Source: Paracoccaceae bacterium (GTDB taxonomy: Bacteria > Pseudomonadota > Alphaproteobacteria > Rhodobacterales > Rhodobacteraceae). Taken from it: DNA of 64,000 bases. A program made the translations under genes and the position numbers. The DNA is taken from the NCBI GenBank assembly GCA_024742455.1, contig JANSYL010000001.1:186001-250000 (forward strand), read 5' to 3'. Every line of letters begins with the position of its first letter. Position 1 is the first letter of the stretch. This document shows, in pieces, positions 14,134-23,386 of the stretch. Below the pieces are notes generated by a model that worked only from the letters and a program-made list of their open reading frames with translations, ran no database searches and was not told where the DNA came from.

Positions 14134-16185
14134 ATGACTGACATGGACCCCCTCGTCATCTTCACCCCGTCGGGCAAGCGCGGCAGGTTTCCGGTCGGCA
14201 CCCCCGTTCTGACCGCCGCGCGCCAGTTGGGCGTCGATCTCGACAGCGTCTGCGGCGGGCGCGGCATCTGTTCGAAATGCCAGGTCGCGCCCTCCTACGG
14301 CGATTTTCCCAAACACGGGCTGACCGTGTCGGACGGCGCGCTGTCGGCCTGGAACGAGGTCGAGGCGCGATATGACCGCGTCAAGGGCCTGAAAGAAGGC
14401 CGCCGCCTCGGCTGCCAGGCGACGGTTCAATCCGACATCGTCATCGACGTCCCCCCCGAAAGCCAGGTCCACCGCCAGGTCGTGCGCAAGGCCGCCTCGA
14501 CCCGTCCGATCACCATGGACCCCGCCACCCGGCTTTGCCTGGTGGAGGTGGCCGAGCCCGACATGCACGAACCCGCGGGCGATCTGGAACGCCTGCGCGC
14601 CGCGCTGGCCGAGCAATGGGATGTGACCGGTGTCACCGCCCCGCTCAGGGTGCTGCAGAACCTGCAAACCGCGCTTCGCAAGGGCAACTGGCAGGTCAGC
14701 GTCGCGGTGCATCGACCGGCGGGCAGCGACATGCCCGTGATCCTCGGTGTCTGGCCGGGGTTTCACGAGGGCGGACTTTACGGGCTGGCCATCGATCTCG
14801 GCTCCACCACGATCGCCGCGCATCTGTGCGACCTGTCCGATGGGCGCGTTCTGGCCTCCTCAGGCCTGATGAATCCGCAGATCCGCTTTGGCGAGGACCT
14901 GATGAGCCGGGTCAGTTACTCGATGATGAACCCGGGCGGCGATGCCGAGATGACCCGCGCCGTGCAGGAGGCGCTGGCAAGCCTCGCCACCGAGATCGCT
15001 GCCGAGGCCGAGATCGACCCGGGCCTGATCTTCGAGACGGTGATCGTCTGCAACCCGGTGATGCATCACTTGCTGCTGGGGATCGACCCGGTGGAACTGG
15101 GCCAGGCACCCTTTGCGCTGGCCACCTCCGGCAGCCTGACCTTCGCAGCCGACGAGATCGGCCTGACCACCATCGCGCCCACGGCCCGGGTCTACATGCT
15201 GCCCTGTATCGCGGGCCATGTGGGGGCCGATGCCGCCGCCGTGGCGCTCAGCGAAGCACCCGACAAGGCCGAGGCGCTGACGCTGATCGTCGATGTCGGC
15301 ACCAATGCGGAAATCCTGCTTGGTGACCAAAGCAAGGTGCTGGCCTGTTCCTCGCCCACCGGTCCCGCCTTCGAGGGCGCCCAGATCAGCGCGGGCCAGC
15401 GCGCCGCCCCAGGCGCCATCGAACGCGTCGAAATCGACCCGGCCAGCAAGGCGCCGCGTTTCAAGGTCATCGGCTGCGATCTGTGGTCCGACGATCCGGG
15501 GTTCACAGAGGCCACGAAAGACAGCGGCATCACCGGCATCTGCGGATCGGGCATCATCGAGGCGGTGGCGGAAATGCGGATGGCGGGTATCCTCGATGCA
15601 TCGGGTCTGATCGGCAGCGCCGAGGCCGTGGGCACCCCCCGCTGCGAGGCGCAGGGGCGGACACATGCCTACCTGCTCCATGATGCCAGCGCCGAAGGCG
15701 GCCCCCGCATCCTGGTGACCCAGGGCGATATCCGCGCGATCCAGCTGGCGAAATCGGCGCTTTACGCGGGTGCGCGGCTGCTGATGGATCATCGCGGGGT
15801 CGAACGTGTCGACCGCGTCGTGCTGGCCGGTGCGTTCGGCGCCCATATCAGTCCGAAACACGCGATGGTGCTCGGCATGATCCCCGATGCGAAGCTGGAC
15901 AACGTCACCAGCGCGGGCAACGCGGCGGGCCACGGGGCGCGGATGGCGCTGTGCAACCGCGCCGCCCGGTCCGAGATCGAGGCGACGGTGGGCCGGATCG
16001 AAAAGATCGAAACCGCGATCGAGCCGAAGTTCCAGGAACATTTCGTCAACGCCAACGCGATCCCGCACGCCACCGACCCGTTTCCGGAGCTGTCCAGGAT
16101 CGCGCCCCTGCCTCAGGTCAGTTTCGGGGCGAGCGGGGGTGGCGGGGCCGAGAATGGCGGGCGACGTCGGAGGCGGCGGGCGTGA
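14134..16185 (+). CDS. RamA-like corrinoid activator (2Fe-2S plus ASKHA, DUF4445)
   Basis: 683 aa. An N-terminal 2Fe-2S ferredoxin domain has the cluster cysteines in CGGRGICSKC with a fourth in RRLGCQA; the ASKHA ATPase module has GLAIDLGSTTIAAHL, VDVGTNAEILL and LAGAFGAHIS. Such proteins use ATP and low-potential electrons to reduce inactive Co(II) corrinoid back to Co(I) in methyltransferase systems (RamA, RACo). The C-terminus is GGGGAENGGRRRRRRA, echoing the tail of the methyltransferase in the same operon. No corrinoid protein itself lies in the window. Confidence 0.9.
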   Translation: MTDMDPLVIFTPSGKRGRFPVGTPVLTAARQLGVDLDSVCGGRGICSKCQVAPSYGDFPKHGLTVSDGALSAWNEVEARYDRVKGLKEGRRLGCQATVQSDIVIDVPPESQVHRQVVRKAASTRPITMDPATRLCLVEVAEPDMHEPAGDLERLRAALAEQWDVTGVTAPLRVLQNLQTALRKGNWQVSVAVHRPAGSDMPVILGVWPGFHEGGLYGLAIDLGSTTIAAHLCDLSDGRVLASSGLMNPQIRFGEDLMSRVSYSMMNPGGDAEMTRAVQEALASLATEIAAEAEIDPGLIFETVIVCNPVMHHLLLGIDPVELGQAPFALATSGSLTFAADEIGLTTIAPTARVYMLPCIAGHVGADAAAVALSEAPDKAEALTLIVDVGTNAEILLGDQSKVLACSSPTGPAFEGAQISAGQRAAPGAIERVEIDPASKAPRFKVIGCDLWSDDPGFTEATKDSGITGICGSGIIEAVAEMRMAGILDASGLIGSAEAVGTPRCEAQGRTHAYLLHDASAEGGPRILVTQGDIRAIQLAKSALYAGARLLMDHRGVERVDRVVLAGAFGAHISPKHAMVLGMIPDAKLDNVTSAGNAAGHGARMALCNRAARSEIEATVGRIEKIETAIEPKFQEHFVNANAIPHATDPFPELSRIAPLPQVSFGASGGGGAENGGRRRRRRA

Positions 16186-16231
16186 GCCATTGACGGCGCA
16201 AGCGGCTTTGATTACCTCAGCCGCCTGGAAC

Positions 16232-16305
16232 GCGGGTATGGTGAAAAGGTATCACGCGAGCTTCCCAAGCTTAAGTTACGGGTTCGATTCCCGTTACCCG
16301 CTCCA
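16232..16305 (+). tRNA. tRNA-Gly (anticodon CCC)
   Basis: 74 nt with encoded CCA. Acceptor GCGGGTA pairs with TACCCGC, discriminator T, T loop GGTTCGATTCCC, anticodon loop TTCCCAA. The stretch between RamA-like and thioesterase genes is fully accounted for by it. No att duplication of this tRNA is seen in the window. Confidence 0.95.
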
Positions 16306-16356
16306 AGCTTCATGGCCCTCTTGCAGCCCCGGCGCATCCCGGTCAGAACCGCCGCA

Positions 16357-16836
16357 ATGCTGGCCTATCACACCCCGATCCTGACCGAAGACCTTCGCGC
16401 CCTCGGCATCCCCGCGCCCTGGACCTTCGGGCTTGCCGACCGGGTGCGGTTCGGGGAACTCGACGCGCTCGGCCATGTCAACAACACCGCCTATCTCAGG
16501 TGGTTCGAAAGCTTCCGCCTGCCCTATCTCAAGGCCCGGCAGGTCACCGATTACGGGCCCGGCGCGCCGCGACTCGTGCTCAGGTCGGCGGCGGCGGAAT
16601 ACAAGGTCGAGATGGGGATGGATCTCGACTATGTCGTGGTGGGCCGGGCGCGGGCCTATCGCCGGACGTCCTTCACCATGGAGTTCGCCGTCTACACGCT
16701 GGACCCGGCGCAGGTCACCGCAACGGGCGAGGCTGTGGTGGTGCTCTTGAACCGCGACGCGCCGGGGCGGTTCCCGATCCCCGAGGCAGGGATCGCCGCC
16801 TTTCGCGATCTGGACGGGGCCGTGGCCGAGGGCTGA
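16357..16836 (+). CDS. Acyl-CoA thioesterase (4HBT hotdog family)
   Basis: 159 aa from ATG 16357; the upstream in-frame ATG at 16312 lies 6 bp after the tRNA and is less likely. Single hotdog domain. The YbgC-type catalytic segment is present as LDALGHVNNTAYLRWFES with the conserved Asp (and HVNN-x-x-Y-x-x-x-FE). Hydrolyses acyl-CoA thioesters of unknown chain. It is followed 8 bp later by the convergent pgi stop. Function at family level is firm, substrate unknown. Confidence 0.88.
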   Translation: MLAYHTPILTEDLRALGIPAPWTFGLADRVRFGELDALGHVNNTAYLRWFESFRLPYLKARQVTDYGPGAPRLVLRSAAAEYKVEMGMDLDYVVVGRARAYRRTSFTMEFAVYTLDPAQVTATGEAVVVLLNRDAPGRFPIPEAGIAAFRDLDGAVAEG

Positions 16837-16844
16837 ACCGGGCC

Positions 16845-18473
16845 CTACCCCACAGCCCCCCTCAGCGCGCGCACCGCATCGACCAGCATCCGGGTCGACC
16901 CGTCCTTGTCTGCCCCGGACTCCTCCCCGGCAAGCACCGGAGCCAGGGCTGTGGCCAGTTCCTTGCCCAGTTCCACGCCCCACTGGTCGAAGGAATTGAT
17001 CCCAAGCACCACGCCTTCGACAAACACCCGGTGTTCATAAAGGGCGATGATCTGGCCCAGAACAAAGGGCGTCAGCCGGTCGTAAAGCAACGTGGTAGAG
17101 GGTCGGTTGCCCGGAAAGACACGATGGGCGGCCTGTCGTTCCAGCTCGGCCACGGTTAGACCCCTGGCCGCCATCAGCGCCCGCGCCTCCTCCATCGACC
17201 GGCCGCGCATCAGGGCCTCGGACTGGGCGAGGCAATTGGCCAGAAGCAGCGCGTGATGATGGGCAAGCGCGGGCTCATGCCCGTTTGCACCCACCATGAA
17301 TTCGCAGGGCACCACCTGCGTGCCCTGGTGGATTAGCTGGTAGAACGCGTGCTGTCCGTTGGTGCCGGGTTCCCCCCAGACGATCGGCCCCGAGGGATGG
17401 CTGAGCACCTCGCCGGCCATCGTCACGCGCTTGCCGTTCGATTCCATCTCCAGCTGCTGCAGATAGGCGGGCAGCCGCGCGAGGCGCTGTTCATAGGGCA
17501 GCACGGCGCGGGTCGGGTGGCCGCAGACCAGGTGATGCCAGAGGCCCGTAAGCGCCAGCAGCACCGGCAGGTTGCCCTCCAGCGGCGCGGTGCGGAAATG
17601 GGTATCCATCGCCCGGCCACCGGCCAGAAAATCCCCGAACCGCTCCGGCCCTATGGCCAGCATCAGGCCAAGCCCCACCGGCCCCCAGACCGAATAGCGC
17701 CCGCCGACCCAGTCGGCAAAGCCGAAGACGCGCCCGTGTGCGATGCCGAAATCGCCCGCCTTCTCGACCGCGCTGGAAACGGCGGCGAATTGCGCGCCCG
17801 GGTCGGTGACCGTGCCCGCCATCCACGCCTTGGCCGTGGCGGCATTGGTCATGGTCTCGATTGTGGTGAAGGTCTTGGAGGCGACGATCACCAGCGTGCG
17901 CGCAGGGTCGAGCGGTTTCAGCGTATCGGCGATATGCGCCCCGTCGACATTCGAGACATAATGGATGCGCGGGCCATCATGGCAGGGGGCCAGCGCCAGC
18001 GTCGCCATAGCCGGCCCGAGATCCGACCCGCCGATGCCGATATTGACCACATCGGTGAAGGGGCCGCCCTGCCCCGCGATTTCCCCGGTTCGCACGTCCC
18101 GCGCGAACTCTGCCATGCGGGCGCGCGTCGCCCCGACCTCCGCCAGCACATCCTGCCCCTCAACAAGGATCGGCCCCGCCTCGGCCCTGAGGGCGGTATG
18201 CAGCACCGCCCGGCCCTCGGTGTCGTTGATCCGGTCCCCCGCAAACATCGCATCGCGCCGGGCCTCGACGCCCGAGGCACGGGCCAGCGCGATCAGCAGG
18301 TCGCGCGCCGCCCTGTCGATCTGCGTTTTGGAATAGTCGAACAGCAAGCCATCTGCGCGGGCGGAAAACGCCCCGGCCCGGCCCGGTTCCGCGAAGAGGT
18401 CAAGGATCGACCGGTCCTGCGTCGCGGCGCGATGGGCGGCAAGGTCGGCCCATATCTCCTGCACCCCGCTCAT
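16845..18473 (-). CDS. pgi: Glucose-6-phosphate isomerase
   Basis: 542 aa. Interconverts glucose-6-phosphate and fructose-6-phosphate. Signature regions are [46 protein letters not shown], a catalytic segment around [19 protein letters not shown] and [12 protein letters not shown]. The ATG at 18473 overlaps the pgl stop by 4 bp (ATGA), making it the third gene of zwf-pgl-pgi. In organisms using Entner-Doudoroff it chiefly feeds fructose-phosphates back into glucose-6-phosphate. Confidence 0.96.
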   Translation of the reverse strand: MSGVQEIWADLAAHRAATQDRSILDLFAEPGRAGAFSARADGLLFDYSKTQIDRAARDLLIALARASGVEARRDAMFAGDRINDTEGRAVLHTALRAEAGPILVEGQDVLAEVGATRARMAEFARDVRTGEIAGQGGPFTDVVNIGIGGSDLGPAMATLALAPCHDGPRIHYVSNVDGAHIADTLKPLDPARTLVIVASKTFTTIETMTNAATAKAWMAGTVTDPGAQFAAVSSAVEKAGDFGIAHGRVFGFADWVGGRYSVWGPVGLGLMLAIGPERFGDFLAGGRAMDTHFRTAPLEGNLPVLLALTGLWHHLVCGHPTRAVLPYEQRLARLPAYLQQLEMESNGKRVTMAGEVLSHPSGPIVWGEPGTNGQHAFYQLIHQGTQVVPCEFMVGANGHEPALAHHHALLLANCLAQSEALMRGRSMEEARALMAARGLTVAELERQAAHRVFPGNRPSTTLLYDRLTPFVLGQIIALYEHRVFVEGVVLGINSFDQWGVELGKELATALAPVLAGEESGADKDGSTRMLVDAVRALRGAVG

Positions 18474-19141
18474 GGCGCCCAATGCACGGTTGCCCCTCCC
18501 AGAACGGTGCGGATCGGGGCCAGATGCGGCGGCAGGTCCTGCGCCGTCTCGATGGCTTCGCGCTTGGCGGCACCGGTGATCACGATATGCTTGCTCATCG
18601 CCCCCGACAGGACCGGACCGGTCAGCGTGATACGCTCCTCGCCCGCCGCGTCGGCGGGGACGGCCAGGACCGCCGGCGCGTGGGATTCCAGTGCCTCGCC
18701 CAACACCGCGCTGCCGGGAAACAGGCTGGCCGTATGCATGTCCGTACCCATCCCCGCCAAAAGGACCGAGATCGGCAGATGCGGCCTGACCGCCGCGGCG
18801 ATCCCGGGCGCGGCCTCTTCGGGCGTCATCTCTGCCCGCCAGAACGGCAGAAAGGTCGCCGCCGCGGCGCGGCCTGTCAAAAGCCGCGCCCTGACGAGCG
18901 CCGCGTTCGACCTGTCGCTGGTTTCCGGCACCCATCGTTCGTCGTTCAGCATCACCAGCACCCGGTCCCAGTCCAGACGCTGTTCGCTCAGCACATCGAA
19001 GATCGGGCCCGGCGTGGTGCCCCCCGGAACGCAGAAGGCGGCGCTTTCATTACGGCGCAGGCAATCGGCCAGCTCGCTGGCCAGCATGTCGGCCAGGTCA
19101 AGCATCATCAGGTCGCGGTCGGGATAGGGGATCAGTTTCAT
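18470..19141 (-). CDS. pgl: 6-phosphogluconolactonase
   Basis: 223 aa, NagB-like fold. Hydrolyses 6-phosphogluconolactone made by Zwf. Landmarks are [29 protein letters not shown] and [17 protein letters not shown], with the DERWVP and G[13 protein letters not shown] motifs of the DevB group. Starts in the zwf stop (4-bp ATGA overlap at 19138-19141) and ends in the pgi start, so the three genes are tightly translationally linked. Confidence 0.95.
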   Translation of the reverse strand: MKLIPYPDRDLMMLDLADMLASELADCLRRNESAAFCVPGGTTPGPIFDVLSEQRLDWDRVLVMLNDERWVPETSDRSNAALVRARLLTGRAAAATFLPFWRAEMTPEEAAPGIAAAVRPHLPISVLLAGMGTDMHTASLFPGSAVLGEALESHAPAVLAVPADAAGEERITLTGPVLSGAMSKHIVITGAAKREAIETAQDLPPHLAPIRTVLGGATVHWAP

Positions 19142-20592
19142 GACGGCGCGATCTCCCGCCAGCGGCGTCCGTCCCGGTGCATCAGCATCAGCGCATCCTC
19201 TGGCCCCGAACTGCCGGTTTCATACGGCAGGGGCGTGTCGCGCCGGTCGGTCCAGCCCGCGATGATCGGGTCGGTCCAGGCCCAGGCGGCCTCGACCTCG
19301 TCGCCGCGCATGAACAGGGTCTGGTTGCCCCGGATCACATCCATGATCAGCCGTTCATAGGCATCCGGCGCATCCGCGGCCTCGGGCCCCAACGCCTCGG
19401 CAAAGGACATGTCGAGCGGCACATCGATCAGACGCATGCCCCCCGGCCCCGGTTCCTTGATTGTCACGCGCAGGTCGATGCCTTCATCGGGCTGCAGGCG
19501 GATCGACAAAACATTGGCCCGGCTGCCCGCATCGGCATCGAAGATCGAATGCGGCGTTTCCTTGAAATGCACCACGATCTCGGACCGTCTGGCCTTCAGC
19601 CGTTTGCCGGTGCGCAGGTAGAAGGGCGTGCCGTTCCAGCGCCAGTTGGCGACATGCAGTTTCAGCGCGATATAGCTTTCCGTGCGGCTGTCGGGGTTTT
19701 CGACATCCTCGATATAGCCCGGTGTCTCGCCCGCCTGGTACTGGCCGCGCACGATATCGCCGGGATCCACCGGGTCGAGCGCGCGGATGACCTTCAGCTT
19801 CTCGTCACGCACCGCCGCGGGTTCGAACCGGCTCGGCGGTTCCATCGCGGTCAGGCACAACAGCTGCATCAGGTGGTTCTGCACCATGTCACGCATCGCC
19901 CCGGCGCGGTCGTAATAGGACCCGCGCCCGCCCACGCCCACCGTCTCGGCCACGGTGATCTGGACATGGTCGATATACTGCGTGTTCCACAGCGGCTCGA
20001 ACAGGGTGTTGCCGAAACGGATCGCCATCAGGTTCTGGACGGTTTCCTTGCCCAGGTAATGGTCGATCCGGTAGATCTGGTCCTCGTGGAAATAGGTGGC
20101 CAGCGTCCGGTTCAGATCACGCGCCGTTTCCAGGTCGCGGCCAAAGGGTTTTTCCACGACGAATCGCGCCGTGTCGCAGCAGACCTCGAAGGCCTGCAGC
20201 CGTTCGGCCAAGGCCCCGAACAGGCTGGGCGCGACCGAGAAGTAATAGGCCTGGATGACGCCGGGGCGCACCAGCGTCTTCAGATCGGCCCACCCGTCAT
20301 CGCCCAGGGCATCGACCGGCACGTAATGCAGCCGGTCCCGGAAAGCCGCGATACTGTCGGCATCGCATTGCTTGGCGGGCAGGAATTCGGTGATCGCCTC
20401 GGCGACGGCATCGCGCCAGGAGGCGGTGTCCATCTCGGTCCGCGCCGCACCGATCACGCGGGACTCGCCGGGCATCTGCCCATCGCAGAACCGCCGGTAG
20501 AGCGCGGGCAGGATCTTGCGCCGGGCAAGATCGCCGGTCGCACCGAAGATGATCAGGTCGAACGGATCGACGGGGATGACGCGGGATACCAT
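19138..20592 (-). CDS. zwf: Glucose-6-phosphate dehydrogenase
   Basis: 484 aa from ATG 20592 (MVSRVIPVDPFD); the frame extends upstream to 20643 without a family-like sequence. NADP-binding FGATGDLARRKILPALYRRF at residues 15-34, active-site RIDHYLGKETVQN, and VVEKPFGRDLETA. First enzyme of the Entner-Doudoroff and oxidative pentose-phosphate routes. First gene of the zwf-pgl-pgi operon. The 187-bp upstream space holds the presumed promoter and a tandem repeat but no evident operator. Confidence 0.96.
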   Translation of the reverse strand: MVSRVIPVDPFDLIIFGATGDLARRKILPALYRRFCDGQMPGESRVIGAARTEMDTASWRDAVAEAITEFLPAKQCDADSIAAFRDRLHYVPVDALGDDGWADLKTLVRPGVIQAYYFSVAPSLFGALAERLQAFEVCCDTARFVVEKPFGRDLETARDLNRTLATYFHEDQIYRIDHYLGKETVQNLMAIRFGNTLFEPLWNTQYIDHVQITVAETVGVGGRGSYYDRAGAMRDMVQNHLMQLLCLTAMEPPSRFEPAAVRDEKLKVIRALDPVDPGDIVRGQYQAGETPGYIEDVENPDSRTESYIALKLHVANWRWNGTPFYLRTGKRLKARRSEIVVHFKETPHSIFDADAGSRANVLSIRLQPDEGIDLRVTIKEPGPGGMRLIDVPLDMSFAEALGPEAADAPDAYERLIMDVIRGNQTLFMRGDEVEAAWAWTDPIIAGWTDRRDTPLPYETGSSGPEDALMLMHRDGRRWREIAPS

Positions 20593-20699
20593 TGTGCTGC
20601 CTGCCTTCGCGGGCCGTATCCGGACCGGCCCCTGCCCCTTCACCCTAACAGATGCGCCGCGCCACTCAATGGCAACGCCCCGCGGTCCGGCCGGATCAT

Positions 20700-20782
20700 G
20701 GGTGCATCGCGACCGCAGGCGCGTCAGGGCTGCATCGCGCCCGCAGGCGCGTCGGCTCTACAGTACGCCGGAAGGCGCGTCA
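20700..20782. repeat. Three-unit imperfect tandem repeat (about 28 bp each)
   Basis: Units at about 20700-20726, 20727-20754 and 20755-20782 share GCATCGCGnCCGCAGGCGCGTC; the third is diverged but keeps AGGCGCGTC. They sit between zwf and the speB stop and touch the speB 3' end, whose last codons resemble a degenerate fourth unit. Spacers are absent, so this is not a CRISPR. Slippage-generated sequence is likely. Confidence 0.6.
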
Positions 20783-21736
20783 GCTTTGCATAGCGCAGAT
20801 CAGCTCGAACATGACCGACGCGCCAAGCCAGGCGGTGATGCCGCCCGTGTCGAAAGGCGGCGAAACCTCCACCAGGTCGGCGCCCACGATATCCAGCCCC
20901 CGCAGCGCACGCACGCAGGTCAGCGCCTCATAGCTCGTGGGCCCGCCCACCTCGGGCGTGCCTGTGCCCGGCGCATAGGCGGGGTCGATGAAATCGATGT
21001 CGAAACTGGCATAGACCGGCGCATCATCCACCACCTCGCGCGCGATCTGCATCACCCGGGTCCAGCCCAGCTCCATGCATTCCTCGATGGGCAGGATGCG
21101 CACGCCCCGTTCCAGCCCGTAATCGAAATCCTCAGTGTTGTAGGACGTGCCCCGCATCCCCGCCATCACGCAGCGTGCGGGGTCGAGGCAGCCTTCCTCG
21201 ATCGCCTGCCGGAACGGGTTGCCATGGGTCAGGGTGCGCCCCCCGAAATAGGGCGGGTAAAGATCGGTATGACTGTCGAGCAGGACCAGCCCCACCGGCC
21301 CGCCCCGCGCTGCGCGGATCGCACGCAGCACGGTCAGGGTGCACAGGTGATCGCCCCCCACCATGAAGGGCCGGATGCCCTGCGCCAGCATACCCGCCAC
21401 GAAGTCATGCGCCGCCGACAGCGCGTCATCCTGGTCGACCGGGCTCATCGCCACGTCGCCCAGATCGGCGATGCGGGAGGCCTTGAACGGCTCCTGCCCC
21501 GTCGCACGGTTGCGTTCGCGGATCATGGTCGAAGCATCGCGCAACGCCCGGGGCCCGTGCCGCGCGCCGGGCCGGTTCGAGGTCGCGCCATCCCAGGGCA
21601 TCCCGAACAGCCCGATCTCGACCTCGGCCCGGCGCGGATGATCCGGCGGCAGCCAGGGCAGGCGCATGAAACTGGGCACCCCGGCAAAACGCGGCAGATC
21701 GGTGCCCGAGGGCGGCTGGAAAAACGGATCGGACAT
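20780..21736 (-). CDS. speB: Agmatinase-family ureohydrolase
   Basis: 318 aa. Mn2+-dependent hydrolase removing urea from a guanidino substrate such as agmatine or guanidinobutyrate. Metal ligands are visible in MVGGDHLC, LDSHTDLYPPYF and ASFDIDFIDPAYAPGTGTPE. The N-terminus GLFGMPWDGATSNRPGARHGP is the family entry loop. A second family member occurs at 46373. Substrate cannot be set from sequence; guanidinobutyrase or guanidinopropionase are alternatives. Confidence 0.88.
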   Translation of the reverse strand: MSDPFFQPPSGTDLPRFAGVPSFMRLPWLPPDHPRRAEVEIGLFGMPWDGATSNRPGARHGPRALRDASTMIRERNRATGQEPFKASRIADLGDVAMSPVDQDDALSAAHDFVAGMLAQGIRPFMVGGDHLCTLTVLRAIRAARGGPVGLVLLDSHTDLYPPYFGGRTLTHGNPFRQAIEEGCLDPARCVMAGMRGTSYNTEDFDYGLERGVRILPIEECMELGWTRVMQIAREVVDDAPVYASFDIDFIDPAYAPGTGTPEVGGPTSYEALTCVRALRGLDIVGADLVEVSPPFDTGGITAWLGASVMFELICAMQS

Positions 21737-21871
21737 GGGATGGACCTTCTGAACGGACGCCAGATGACGCTAGTCCCGGCCCGCGCCCCTGTCATCCCAT
21801 CTTTGCCTGCCGAATACCCCGGGGGAAACGCCCGGACCGGGCGGCGGGGGCAGCGCCCCCGAAACGCCGGC

Positions 21872-22510
21872 TCAGGCCTCCAGTTCGGTATCCCAGTAGA
21901 GGAAATCCAGCCAGCTTTCGTGCAGGTAGTTGGGCGGGAACCGTCGGCCCATGTTGCGCAGCTCCTCCGCACCGGGCTGGCGCGGGGCCTTGCGCAGGCT
22001 CATGCCGGTCTGGCGCAGGCTGCGCGCGCCCTTCCTCAGGTTGCATTTCGAACAGGCCGCCACGACGTTTTCCCAGGATGTCTTCCCGCCCCGGGCGCGC
22101 GGCACAACATGGTCGAAGGTCAGATCACCCCGCGCCCCGCAATACTGACAGGAAAACTCGTCGCGCAGAAACAGGTTGAACCGGGTGAAGGCCACGCGTT
22201 TCTGCGGCCGCACGTAATCCTTCAGAACCACGACCGAGGGGATGCGGATCTCGGTCGAGGGGGACCGGACCACCTCGTCATACTCGGCCACGATCGACAC
22301 CCGGTCGAGCCAGGCCGCCTTGACGGCATCCTGCCAGGGCCAGAGCGACAAGGGGTAGTAGGACAAGGGCCGGTAATCGGCATTGAGCACAAGGGCGGGG
22401 TGCTGTTTCAACGCCCCGGGCGCGCGCACGAAACTGGTCCGGAACTCCGCCTCGGCGTCGGCGCCGATGCGTATGAGGTCTTCTGTTGTGCTGTCCATCG
22501 CCTGTTGCAT
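21872..22510 (-). CDS. HNH endonuclease family protein
   Basis: 212 aa from ATG 22510 (MQQAMDSTTE), with GGAG just upstream; a promoter at 22586-22613 puts the transcript start near 22579, excluding the longer frame. Zinc-stabilised HNH core: CQYCGARGDLTFDHVVPRA followed by NVVAACSKCNLRKG, with two CxxC knuckles and the DH metal/catalytic pair. Common in alphaproteobacteria as a stand-alone chromosomal gene with unknown DNA target. No restriction partner nearby. Confidence 0.88.
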   Translation of the reverse strand: MQQAMDSTTEDLIRIGADAEAEFRTSFVRAPGALKQHPALVLNADYRPLSYYPLSLWPWQDAVKAAWLDRVSIVAEYDEVVRSPSTEIRIPSVVVLKDYVRPQKRVAFTRFNLFLRDEFSCQYCGARGDLTFDHVVPRARGGKTSWENVVAACSKCNLRKGARSLRQTGMSLRKAPRQPGAEELRNMGRRFPPNYLHESWLDFLYWDTELEA

Positions 22511-22585
22511 GGGTGACTCCGCTCTCGCCCTGACTGCCCGTTTCTTGGCACCAGAGCGGGAGCAACCCGCTCCAGCTTCAACCCC

Positions 22586-22613
22586 ACTATATCTAGGCAT
22601 CCGAAAGGGACAA
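22586..22613 (-). promoter_or_regulatory. Sigma-70-like promoter of the HNH gene
   Basis: Read on the minus strand: TTGTCC (22613-22608), 16 bp, TATAGT (22591-22586). The predicted start, about 22579, leaves a leader of roughly 70 nt to the ATG at 22510 and supports that start. Confidence 0.5.
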
Positions 22614-22714
22614 CCCTTACAAGATGCGGTGGGTGTCGCAGTCAGGGATAAGCGAGTCGTCTGACAGTTCTGTGACGATATCCACAGGTAGCGGCCCGAC
22701 GCTGCCGGTTGGCA

Positions 22715-23386
22715 CTAGCCCTCGATGCCGAACCGGTCGCGCAGAAAGGCCAGCGCCACGCTGAGGCCATCGGGGGCGATTCCGTGGCCGGTGCCCTTCA
22801 TCACATGGGCGTAAAGCTCGGTCCAACCCGCCTGTTCCAGCGCCTCTGCCGCCTCGGGCAGGCTTGCGGGCGGGACGACATCATCGGCATCGCCATGGAT
22901 CAGCAGGACGGGCGGGCGCACCCTGACCTCATCGGCCAGCGTCTCGGGCGCCAGCAACCGGCCCGAAAACGCCACCACCCCGGCCAGCGCCGCATCGCGG
23001 CGGGGCGCCACATGCAGGCTCAGCATCGTGCCCTGGCTGAACCCCACCAGCGCCACGCGGTCCGGCGTCAGCCCCTCTTCGGCCATCATCCGGTCGAGAA
23101 AGGCGTTCAGATCATCGACCGCACGCAGCATGCCCTGTTCGGCCTGGTCCTCGGATGATCCGTCGATCCAGGGGATCGGGAACCACTGAAACCCCATCGG
23201 GTTCATCGTCGACCGTTCCGGCGCATCGGGGGCAACAAAGGCCGTGTCCGGCAGATGCGGGCCCAGCGGGTCGGCAAGACCCAGAAGATCGCCGCCATCC
23301 GCCCCGTAGCCATGCAGGAAGATCACCAGGCTGTCGGCATCGCCCGATTGCGCGGGTTTGCGTTTGAATTCCAGCACCCGCGTCAT
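22715..23386 (-). CDS. Alpha/beta hydrolase, phospholipase/carboxylesterase family
   Basis: 223 aa. Serine hydrolase of the YpfH/carboxylesterase 2 group: oxyanion region IFLHGYGADGGDLLG, nucleophile elbow GFSQGTMLS, acid in LLIHGDADDVVPP and His in GTGHGIAPDG. Likely hydrolyses short acyl esters in the cytoplasm. ATG overlaps the alkA stop by 4 bp, so it is co-transcribed with the upstream glycosylase gene. Confidence 0.9.
   Translation of the reverse strand: MTRVLEFKRKPAQSGDADSLVIFLHGYGADGGDLLGLADPLGPHLPDTAFVAPDAPERSTMNPMGFQWFPIPWIDGSSEDQAEQGMLRAVDDLNAFLDRMMAEEGLTPDRVALVGFSQGTMLSLHVAPRRDAALAGVVAFSGRLLAPETLADEVRVRPPVLLIHGDADDVVPPASLPEAAEALEQAGWTELYAHVMKGTGHGIAPDGLSVALAFLRDRFGIEG

Noticed and set aside
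16845-18935. A 696-aa fused protein including pgi
   Set aside because: The upstream extension overlaps pgl in another frame and lacks homology; pgi starts at 18473 with an ATGA overlap.
20700-20782. CRISPR array
   Set aside because: Repeats are contiguous, imperfect and without spacers; no cas gene nearby.
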